NCBI GenBank assembly: GCA_002321395.1
Contig: DCMK01000051.1
Span: 974 to 18,848, forward strand
Origin: Caryophanales bacterium UBA1624
Lineage (GTDB): Bacteria > Bacillota_I > Bacilli_A > RFN20 > CAG-826
Reading direction: 5' to 3'
Length of the DNA: 17,875 nt
This document shows positions 8,318 to 14,604 of the stretch, in pieces (the stretch's first letter is position 1; the number at the start of each line of letters is the position of its first letter). A program made the translations under genes and the position numbers. The notes below the pieces were generated by a model. The model did no database searches. It was not told the origin of the DNA and saw only the letters and a program-made list of their open reading frames with translations.

Positions 8318-9238
8318 CTAAAGGAAGGCGCTTCTCCAAATATGTGCTGAGAGCATTGCGGGGGCGGCTCTTACGCTGACTGTTGATCTAAGATTCAAAT
8401 TCCACGCCGGCATATCATAGATAATGAATAAATCTTTAAGCACTTGCTCGTAGGATGAGAACGTTTCATCGTCTAACGTGTCGCGGATATTCGATTCCAA
8501 AATATCTCTTCTCATGCTCGCCCTTTTCGCTTGAGTTGATATGTTCCTGGCAAAGGACTTTAAAATGAGGATGAGCAACCGAATGTCTTTGTTTTTTAGA
8601 AATAGAGTGAAATCATCATTCTCATTCTCTATTCTGAATAATCCATCATAGTAGTTTTCGGTAACCGCGATAGAGTGTTCTTTCTTTGCCATTACGGAGA
8701 TTGGCCACCCTCCGCGGCAAAGCATATAGGCGATATCCGCTAAGCCGATTGGATTTTCGCAAGAATAAGCTACGTCTTCTGTTGTGCTATTCGATTTGAA
8801 TAGTTCAGACAAAGAAATGATTCCGGAGGATTCCCCTGACTCATAAAGCGAGAAAGGCTTCAAATTCATCACCGAAATTCTGCCAGCTTCAGAGTGCTGA
8901 TTTTTTGACGGATCCAAAGGAGTGGCGCTGCCGGCAATGATGTATTTGCCGAATTGATAGTCTTCATCTAAATCATTTTTAATTTCGTTCCAAATTTCAG
9001 GAGCCTTTTGCCACTCGCCAACGAGATGGGGCCGTTCTCCTTTCAACATTCCGCGAGGATCGGAATTCGCTAAATCGATTACATTCCCATTCTTCAAAGA
9101 AACACATGATTTAGCAAACCTTTGGCAAAGAGTTGTTTTGCCGCAGAATTTTGGGCCCGTGACTAAAACGCACCCCGAGGAATTGAGCTTCTCGTCCAAT
9201 GTGGTTTCCGCCAATCTTCTTTTGTACTCAACCTACAT
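8318..9238 (-). pseudogene. Decayed DUF4143-type AAA ATPase
   Basis: The translation from a TTG at 9214 (298 residues) shows a Walker A GPKFCGKTT (residues 20-28) and family landmarks GEWQKAPEIW, YIIAGSATP and YDMPAWNLNLRS. Three defects are visible. First, the natural start appears to be the ATG at 9238-9236, ten bases after an AGG, but its second codon is TAG (9235-9233). The codons after the TAG read VEYKRRLAETTLDEKL, which matches the usual start of this family. Second, the Walker B segment reads LVGEWQ where the family has hydrophobic-DEWQ, a single GAC to GGC change at 9019-9017. Third, the protein ends at RAAPAMLSAHIWRSAFL, so the roughly 100-residue C-terminal nuclease-like domain is missing. 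Family members usually have about 400-430 residues. No C-terminal remnant was recognised in 8189-8317. Confidence 0.78.
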
Positions 9239-9332
9239 TTTTCTTTTTCCTGAGACAAATTTTGCTAATTATGCAGGGAATGTGAATCATAAAACCGGCG
9301 TTTTTAAATAAAGAAACCCGATGAAACGGAAG

Positions 9333-9355
9333 ATGTTTAACCGACGTTTAAACAT
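9333..9355. promoter_or_regulatory. 23-base near-perfect palindrome, candidate operator
   Basis: ATGTTTAA, then CCGACGT, then TTAAACAT: ten of the eleven base pairs around the central A at 9344 are complementary. It lies about 95 bases upstream of the original ATPase start on the minus strand, where a repressor site could sit. There is no T-tract on either side, so a terminator is unlikely. The binding protein is unknown. Confidence 0.4.
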
Positions 9356-9648
9356 TTCAATCGATATCTCACGAGCCCCTCCACTCATCGAGTTCTTTGC
9401 CTTTTGCCTAAAGCCTTCCGCGTAAAGAAGCGGGGTGGGAAACTCGTTGATTCGGCGTTCCTTGATAAAAGCTTTCCTTACCAAGCCTCCTTTCCTTCAA
9501 ATTTTTGATAAGCCGTAGTTGGTCTTTGCTCTTTTTAGCGATGGGTGAAAATCACTAGATGGCTACGCTTCTTTTTGCTTCTTTGAGAAAAAAACGAGGG
9601 CGTATCGTCTTTTAAAAATAGTTGGGGCGTTAAGGAGAAAAATCCTTT

Positions 9649-9693
9649 AACAAATACACGTATTGTTGATTTTGCTGAATGACTTATTAAAAT
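9649..9693 (+). promoter_or_regulatory. Candidate sigma-A promoter with overlapping inverted repeat
   Basis: TTGATT (9666-9671) and TAAAAT (9688-9693) are separated by 16 bases and lie 23 bases before the ATG at 9717. An imperfect inverted repeat AACAAATAC-AC-GTATTGTT (9649-9667) runs into the -35 box, a common position for an operator. The boxes match consensus at 4 of 6 and 5 of 6 positions. Confidence 0.5.
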
Positions 9694-9716
9694 AAAGGCC
9701 GATTGGAGAAATGTCT

Positions 9717-10946
9717 ATGGACAAGAAAAAATCTGTGTCGAAAGCGACTTGGATCGGGGCAATCGTCCTGTTCCTATCCCCACTTCTTGTTGGGATCTCC
9801 GGCCTTGCCGACGTCATTCACGGCGGCAGCTTCACGCTGGGAGAGGTGAAGGTTGGATACGGGATCCGCGGCTGCATCGACAACTATTGGAAAATGTGGG
9901 ATCCCTCTCAGTATCCCCACGTCTCGGGATTCCTCGGAGCCCTGCTGATCGTCTTCGCGGTCATCTGCTTGGTTTTCGAAGCCGTCGTCATCATCAAAAA
10001 GAAAGAGCCCAAGCTGCTTTTCAACGCGGTCGCCCGTTTCCTGGGAATCGCATTCCTTCCTTATTTGATCCTCCTCGTCGTCACCTTGCTTCTTGCTAAG
10101 CAAATGACCACCGGGGCGATGATCGTCTTGATCGTTTCCCTCTTCCTCGATTTGATCGGCAGCGCGATCCTCATGCTTCCTTATCGCGATTTGGCCAAGG
10201 ACGAAGCCGCTTGCTCCCTCGCCAAGACCTCCGAAAAGGAAGAAAAAGAAGAAGCTCCCACTTTGAGCGAAACCGACGTTCGCCGCATCGTCGATGACCG
10301 CCTTGCCAAACTTGAAGGCGAATACGTCAACGAAGAAAGGGCGAAAGCCATCGCCGACAAAGAAATCGTCATCCATCAGGAAGAGTTCCACGCCCAGAAG
10401 GAAGAGGCGGAGGAATCCCTGGAACAAGAAGTCGAGCCCGAAGTCGAAGTCAAAGAAGAGCCGAAAAAAGAAGAACCCGTTGAGGAAGAAAAGCCCGTCA
10501 AAGAAGACGCGGTTCAGATCTCAACCGCTGCGGGAACCGCCGACGATCCCTTTGCCGCTCTTGGCAAGCACCGCCGCGCCAAATTCGAAACCCGCTTGAA
10601 GAACGCCGATCCCGAGCTCCGCGCCAAATACTACGAGCTCCGCGACTACATCCGCTCTTACGGCATCAAGGACCGTATATCCATCCCGGGGCACACCTTC
10701 TCCCTCCACAGGGAACGCTACGCCTTCCTCACCGTCTCCGGGAAGAAGCTCAAAGTCTTCTTCGCTCTGAACCCGGACGATTATGCCAACACCACTATCC
10801 CGGTCATCCGCAATGAATCCAAGAAGTTCGAAGATCTCCCGTTGGAGTTCAAGATCAAATCCGATCTTTCCCTCAAGAGAGCCAAAGCCTTGGTCGACGA
10901 TGTCATGAAGGCCAAAGGCATCGAGAAGCCCGAAGAGTCGAAGTAA
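9717..10946 (+). CDS. Membrane protein with four N-terminal helices, acidic linker and cytoplasmic C-terminal domain (about 409 aa), function unknown
   Basis: Hydrophobic segments near residues 10-30, 80-102, 112-134 and 138-160 suggest four membrane helices, with a short extracellular loop (IHGGSFTLGEV...) after the first. Residues about 170-275 are charged and rich in Glu/Lys (runs such as EEPKKEEPVEEEKPVKE), probably a flexible or coiled-coil linker. Residues about 285-400 form a compact domain (FETRLKNADPELRAKYYELR, then YAFLTVSGKKLKVFFALNP, then KSDLSLKRAKALVDDVM). I recognise this pattern as a domain seen repeatedly in gut Firmicutes proteins without a known function. The ATG at 9717 is preferred because GGAG at 9705-9708 lies eight bases upstream; the in-frame ATG at 9711 would leave only two. 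The gene is monocistronic, with its own promoter and terminator. Confidence 0.82.
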   Translation: MDKKKSVSKATWIGAIVLFLSPLLVGISGLADVIHGGSFTLGEVKVGYGIRGCIDNYWKMWDPSQYPHVSGFLGALLIVFAVICLVFEAVVIIKKKEPKLLFNAVARFLGIAFLPYLILLVVTLLLAKQMTTGAMIVLIVSLFLDLIGSAILMLPYRDLAKDEAACSLAKTSEKEEKEEAPTLSETDVRRIVDDRLAKLEGEYVNEERAKAIADKEIVIHQEEFHAQKEEAEESLEQEVEPEVEVKEEPKKEEPVEEEKPVKEDAVQISTAAGTADDPFAALGKHRRAKFETRLKNADPELRAKYYELRDYIRSYGIKDRISIPGHTFSLHRERYAFLTVSGKKLKVFFALNPDDYANTTIPVIRNESKKFEDLPLEFKIKSDLSLKRAKALVDDVMKAKGIEKPEESK

Positions 10947-10966
10947 TCGACATCAAAACAATGAAG

Positions 10967-10996
10967 AGCGCAGGAATCAAAACCTGCGCTTTTTTT
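10967..10996 (+). terminator. Intrinsic terminator after the membrane protein gene
   Basis: AGCGCAGG (10967-10974) and CCTGCGCT (10983-10990) form a perfect 8-bp stem with an eight-base loop, followed by a run of seven T. It starts 20 bases after the stop codon. On the minus strand the hairpin lies just beyond the end of the converging HTH gene but has no good T-tract there, so it mainly serves the plus strand. Confidence 0.9.
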
Positions 10997-11002
10997 GATG
11001 TA

Positions 11003-11875
11003 CTAAAGTGCTTTCTTTGCTTGCCTTGCCAGCATTCGGATTTCTTTTTCTTCCAAGAAACGGTACGTTACTTTTCCCCGATGCTGGATTAAGGCAAAGT
11101 CTGGGAGATAAAAGAACCGATGGTACTTTTTGGCCAAGGAGGCAATCTCTTTGTCCGTTTTGTGATCCAAGATTGTCGGGGTGTCCTCTGGCGTTCCAAA
11201 GTAAAGGGCCGCAAGGCGAAGGAATTCTTTCCGGAACCCATCGTAGTGAAAAAGCTCTTGGGGGACCAAACAAAATGAAGACGCTTTTTGGAATGTGGCG
11301 TTTCTTACGTGGAACGCTTCGCTGAGCAAAGCGATGTTTCGAAAAGAAGCGTTCCAAAGAATCTCGTTTTTCGAATAGGACGTTAAGGTGGGGGGCTTGA
11401 TGCCCGTTAATACGGAGAGTTCCCGAATCGATAGCCCACGAAGGTTTCTCAAAGAGCGGAAAACCCCGATTCTCTGCTCATCGGACAAATACTGTTCGGC
11501 AAGCTGCGATTCCGACATCTCGTGGTAAGGGGAATAGCGTTCCACCATTTTCCCAAGGGGGTAAATCAGAAAGGATCTTTCCAAGGGGATTTCGTAACGG
11601 GAAAGTAGCATGAAATACATTTCTCCTGCCCAATAGTATTCGCTGATATAGGGGAGGGAAAAATCGATATAGGCATTGTCCTTATGGAACGCATTTCGGA
11701 TGATTTCCTCCAACGGCGTTCTTAAGAACTTCTCTATGCGATTATCCTCAAAGCAGGAAAAGAAAGGGTGCTCCAAAACTGTTTTGGTGATGAAATCATC
11801 CCGGAACCCATTCTCGTGAAGTCTGGACATCAGGGCTCCGAATTTGCCCTTTGCCGATTCGTAGTTATTTTCCAT
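11003..11875 (-). CDS. HTH-domain protein, candidate antitoxin/regulator partner of the DUF3990 gene (290 aa)
   Basis: Residues about 138-190 contain an Xre-like helix-turn-helix (RNLRGLSIRELSVLTGIKPP followed by TLTSYSK). About 130 residues precede it, a helical region rich in aromatic and acidic residues. A C-terminal region of about 100 residues includes DFALIQHRGKVTYRFLEEKE. The gene begins inside the end of the upstream gene: its ATG at 11875-11873 precedes the TAA of the DUF3990 gene at 11867-11865, an 11-base overlap that implies co-translation. An HTH protein tied to an ADP-ribosyltransferase-like partner is the usual architecture of a type II toxin-antitoxin pair, with DNA binding giving autoregulation. 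The flanking regions are longer than in simple Xre antitoxins, so it may neutralise its partner through them. The antitoxin role is inferred, not shown. Confidence 0.75.
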   Translation of the reverse strand: MENNYESAKGKFGALMSRLHENGFRDDFITKTVLEHPFFSCFEDNRIEKFLRTPLEEIIRNAFHKDNAYIDFSLPYISEYYWAGEMYFMLLSRYEIPLERSFLIYPLGKMVERYSPYHEMSESQLAEQYLSDEQRIGVFRSLRNLRGLSIRELSVLTGIKPPTLTSYSKNEILWNASFRNIALLSEAFHVRNATFQKASSFCLVPQELFHYDGFRKEFLRLAALYFGTPEDTPTILDHKTDKEIASLAKKYHRFFYLPDFALIQHRGKVTYRFLEEKEIRMLARQAKKAL

Positions 11876-12506
11876 ATTTTCTCATGATGTCGCGGATGAA
11901 ATGGTTCGCGAAAAGATCCTCATTCAAACGAAGGGCGTGGTATTCATCCAGCGCTTGTTTGCGGAATTCCTGGTAAGAACCGGATTGGGATATTTTGTCG
12001 CTTTTGAGGTACCGCAAGTGTTGGAATGCCGTAGGGGAGAGCAAAACGTATTGTAGGCCCAGCTTTCCGATTATCATCGCCCTTTCCAGCGTCTCCATCG
12101 AAACTTCGCCTTTGATGAAACCGGAGGAATAGGCGAAATAGGAATCGTCCGCCCGATAGCCAATTACCACGTCGTAAGAAGAAAGATCGATAGAGAACTT
12201 TCGGGTGAGCCAATCGAGCTCGGTTTGATAACGAATCCGATCCACTTTATCGAAGCGGTTCTTCGCTAAAAGCGCGAGCCAAGTCAGAACGTCTTCTTCG
12301 GTGGCGTGGTCTAACGTCAAAACTTTCAGTCCGTCCAAATCGACTTCATAGGTCATGACGTAGCCTTCTTGGAATCTCTCCGCCCATAGTTTCGCCGCGT
12401 CTAGAGAAGGCGTTAAATACAGGCCAAGCCCGTAATCATTGCTTGGGTTCCCCAAGCCATAGATTGGGCTTTTGATGATTTTATCCGCCCCATAAAACAA
12501 TTTCAT
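11865..12506 (-). CDS. DUF3990 family protein, ADP-ribosyltransferase-like candidate toxin (213 aa)
   Basis: The start KLFYGADKIIKSP followed by DYGLGLYLTPSLDAAKLWAE matches the DUF3990 pattern (LYHGS..., then DFGxGFYLT...QAxxWA), a family placed in the ADP-ribosyltransferase-like fold. Further on, YDVVIGYRADD (residues 111-121) and a helix ending KLGLQYVLLSPTAFQHLRYL (148-167) also fit the family. The usual His of the first motif is Phe here (LFYG for LYHG), which could affect NAD binding. About 45 C-terminal residues extend beyond the core. The gene comes first in a two-gene unit with the HTH gene, overlapping it by 11 bases. No Shine-Dalgarno sequence precedes the ATG, only A/T, which suggests weak or leaderless translation, a plausible brake on a toxin. 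Activity is inferred from the family. Confidence 0.78.
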   Translation of the reverse strand: MKLFYGADKIIKSPIYGLGNPSNDYGLGLYLTPSLDAAKLWAERFQEGYVMTYEVDLDGLKVLTLDHATEEDVLTWLALLAKNRFDKVDRIRYQTELDWLTRKFSIDLSSYDVVIGYRADDSYFAYSSGFIKGEVSMETLERAMIIGKLGLQYVLLSPTAFQHLRYLKSDKISQSGSYQEFRKQALDEYHALRLNEDLFANHFIRDIMRKYGK

Positions 12507-12662
12507 AATAATAAAATATCAATAAAGCAAAATAAAAACCATAAAAACAACATAGACGATATAATAAAATATATAAAAAATGATAAACCATTTTCGGTGC
12601 GATCCCGAAATTTCATTTATATCCATTAAGAAGCAGGTACAAAGCCAGCTGGAGGACGCATC
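12507..12662. promoter_or_regulatory. Very A+T-rich divergent promoter region
   Basis: The first 85 or so bases are almost only A and T. A perfect TATAAT occurs on the plus strand at 12560-12565 without a good -35, and several TATAAT/TATATT-like boxes are possible on the minus strand. An inverted repeat TTTCGG-N7-CCGAAA at 12592-12610 lies between the two divergent starts and could be an operator for the HTH protein. Individual start sites cannot be assigned from sequence. Confidence 0.45.
12651..12655 (+). promoter_or_regulatory. Ribosome binding site supporting a TTG start
   Basis: GGAGG lies seven bases before the TTG at 12663. No in-frame ATG or GTG is present nearby, and the AlbA-like fold begins within the next residues. 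Confidence 0.65.
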
Positions 12663-14112
12663 TTGGATCAAGATTCGATCGCGTTGCTGAAAAAGTTGTT
12701 AACGCTCCAAAAAGGTGGATTTTTAAATTTTAAAAGCAACGACGAAGACTTTGAGGCGGTTGGAAAATACATTTCCGCTCTTGCGAATATGGCTGCGTTG
12801 GCCGATATCCCTTATGGTTATTTGGTGTATGGGGTTGATGACCATACCCACGAGGTTGTTGGAACCGCGTTTTCTTTGGATAATCAAAAGAGCTCCGGAA
12901 TTAGCTATCGGATGTCGCTTAATTCCATTCTGTCCCCAAAGGGACTTTTTGACTCGGATACATTCGAATGGACCGATGAGAAAAAAGTCACGATCATCCG
13001 CGTGAACAAAACGCCCCCGTGTAACCGCGACCTTCCAGGGAGACGAATACGGCAGGGTGGGCGATTCTTTGGTTTCTTTATCCAACGAGCCCGCTTTAAG
13101 GCGCCGAATCTGGCAAAAAATCCTCAACAACGTCGATGAAGACGATGCCGCTCTGCGTTCCATCAAAGAAAACGATTTGGAGCAGTTTTTGAATGTCGCT
13201 TCTTTTTATCGCCTTCTTCATCAAGACTTCCCATCTCCCAAAGAAAGAGTCTCTTGGCTTATCAACGAAGGGTTCATCATCCGCCGTGATGATGGGTTTT
13301 ATGACATTACTTATTTAGGCGCTTTGTGCATTGGGGCTTCCTTTTCTCTTTTCCCTCCTTTGTATGGAAAAGGGGTTGAGGTTGTGACATATTCCGGAAC
13401 CTCTCGCGTCTCAGAAACAAGCATCCCGACTTTCTTTGAATCCGGCTTCTTGCTGAATTTCGATTCGATTGTGGATTGCATCCTAAACGCGATGGGATCA
13501 AAGGAAATCGTTGCCACGGGGCTTAGAAACAGCTTCAACCCCATCCCCCCATCATCGTCCGTGAGATGTTGTCCAACGCGGTTGTCCATCAGGATTTTTC
13601 CAAAAACGGCGGTAGGATCCTCGTGGAATGCTTCCCGGATCGGTTGGAGATGTACAACGACGGCAACCTCGGCATCGACGTCGACCGGATCGTCGATTAT
13701 GAGCCCAGGCCGCAGAACCGCCACTTCGTCGAATTGCTTTCCCGCTTTTGGGTTGCAAAGGCCATGGGACGGGTTTCGACAAAATCGTGGCCGCGACCGA
13801 TGAATACGTTTTGCCCCCCGTCCAAGTGAAAAAGGAAGAATACGGAGTGCGCGTCAGCGTCTTCAAAAAGAAACCTTGGCAGGAATACACCGAAGAGGAG
13901 AAAGTTCTCGCGGTCTATCTCCATTGTTGTTTGGCCTACGTCGATAAAAGGAAAGCAACCAACGAAACCGTCCGGAAGCGCTTCGGCCTAGGCGAGCAAA
14001 ACAAGTCGCAAGTTTCGCGGCTTCTTTCCCTTTGCGTTCAGCAGGGAAGGATCCGAAAAGCCTGAACGGCTCAGGGGTCAGGAACCTCTATTACCTTCCG
14101 TATTGGGCTTGA
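12663..14112 (+). pseudogene. AlbA/Schlafen-like and RecG-like ATP-binding protein, broken by four single-base indels
   Basis: Four consecutive reading-frame pieces together give one known architecture. Piece 1 (12663 to about 13018) is an AlbA/Schlafen-type domain (FLNFKSN, then GKYISALANMAAL, then YGYLVYGVDD). Piece 2 (about 13019-13550) continues with TFQGDEYGRVGDSL. Piece 3 (13551 to about 13768) has the GHKL-type EMLSNAVVHQDFS. Piece 4 (13769 to about 14058) has GTGFDKI and a winged-helix-like region. A fifth frame restores LNGSGVRNLYYLP and ends at TGA 14110-14112. The shifts are +1 in CCCCC (13014-13018), -1 in CCCCCC (13545-13550), -1 in GGG (13766-13768) and -1 in AAAA (14056-14059). 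Related intact proteins act as transcription-regulator-like or defence-associated ATP-binding proteins. All breaks fall in homopolymers, so either true decay or read error is possible. Confidence 0.82.
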
Positions 14113-14168
14113 GTTTTGTTGCGCGTAACTCCGTGCCTCTTTCAAAAGCCCGATGCCATCGGAATAAT

Positions 14169-14201
14169 TTTGTTGACGGTTTGTTGCTTGTTTGTTGCGA
14201 T
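14169..14201. repeat. Three 11-base direct repeats with a TTTGTTG core
   Basis: TTTGTTGACGG, TTTGTTGCTTG and TTTGTTGCGAT follow each other without gaps. A fourth TTTGTTG occurs at 14115-14121. They lie between the broken AlbA-like gene and the hypA terminator. No other function is evident in 14113-14216. Confidence 0.5.
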
Positions 14202-14216
14202 AACGCTTCGAAGGGC

Positions 14217-14249
14217 AAAAAGAAAAGCCGGCGAATCACTTCGTCGGCT
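14217..14249 (-). terminator. Intrinsic terminator of the hyp operon, overlapping the hypA stop
   Basis: On the minus strand AGCCGaCGAA-GTGA-TTCGcCGGCT (14249 to 14226) forms a nine-pair stem with one A/C mismatch and a four-base loop, followed by TTTTCTTTTT. The hypA TGA at 14238-14236 lies in the loop, so the 5' arm of the stem encodes the last hypA codons. Confidence 0.78.
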
Positions 14250-14601
14250 CCTCCTCTTCGACTTGGATGGACTGGATGCTGATCTCATTCCCTTCCACCA
14301 AATACGTGTCCTCGCTGTGGCAGTGGGGGCACGTTTTCCCATATTGGACGGTGGGATAGGTGCTTTGGCAGCTGCGGCAGAAGCTCGTGGCTTTGGCCAC
14401 GATGATTTTCAGCTGGCATCCGGACATGTGCTTGGAGCGGTTCTCGCAAGCCCATTTCCAAACGTCTTCCAGATAACGGGGGACGACCCCGGACACTTCC
14501 CCAACTTCAAGGGTGACCCCTTTGACGGAGGAGAGGTTTTTCTCCTCCGCCAAGGCGTCGATCTCTTTGATGATGTGGAAGGCGATTCCGAGCTCGTGCA
14601 T
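14236..14601 (-). CDS. hypA: Hydrogenase maturation nickel metallochaperone HypA
   Basis: The protein (121 residues) is of normal family length and starts with MHE, the invariant nickel-binding motif with His2. A zinc site is formed by C75-x2-C78 and C91-x2-C94 (FCRSC and CPHC). The KGVTLEVGEVSGVVPRYLED segment is typical of HypA/HybF. HypA acts in the cytoplasm, taking nickel to the large subunit of [NiFe] hydrogenase together with the GTPase HypB. The gene starts three bases after the stop of the large oxidoreductase gene, with AAGGG directly before the ATG overlapping that stop, so it is probably translated by coupling. It is the last gene of the operon, ended by a hairpin that includes its stop codon. 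No hydrogenase structural gene lies in the window, so the target enzyme is not visible. Confidence 0.95.
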   Translation of the reverse strand: MHELGIAFHIIKEIDALAEEKNLSSVKGVTLEVGEVSGVVPRYLEDVWKWACENRSKHMSGCQLKIIVAKATSFCRSCQSTYPTVQYGKTCPHCHSEDTYLVEGNEISIQSIQVEEEEPTK

Positions 14602-14604
14602 CCC

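Larger units (their letters stand above)
9239..9710. other. Divergent intergenic region with palindromes
   Basis: About 470 bases separate the dead ATPase (leftward) from the membrane protein (rightward). The stretch contains a 23-base near-perfect palindrome at 9333-9355, an imperfect inverted repeat TTAAGGA/TCCTTTAA at 9630-9650, and an operator-like inverted repeat next to a candidate promoter at 9649-9693. On the minus strand a CATAAT box at 9273-9268 could be the -10 of the ATPase, but no good -35 is visible. A 65-codon minus-strand frame at 9287-9484 has no convincing start and was not called. No RNA gene was recognised. Confidence 0.55.

Noticed and set aside
9287..9484. A 65-codon minus-strand frame upstream of the dead ATPase
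   Set aside because: Its TTG start is only one base from a GGAGG, too close for a functional site. The protein shows no family features and the frame contains the palindrome.
12663..14112. Programmed frameshifting as explanation for the broken AlbA/RecG-like gene
   Set aside because: Four shifts of both signs would be needed and none has the slippery-heptamer plus structure typical of programmed sites. Decay or read errors are simpler.
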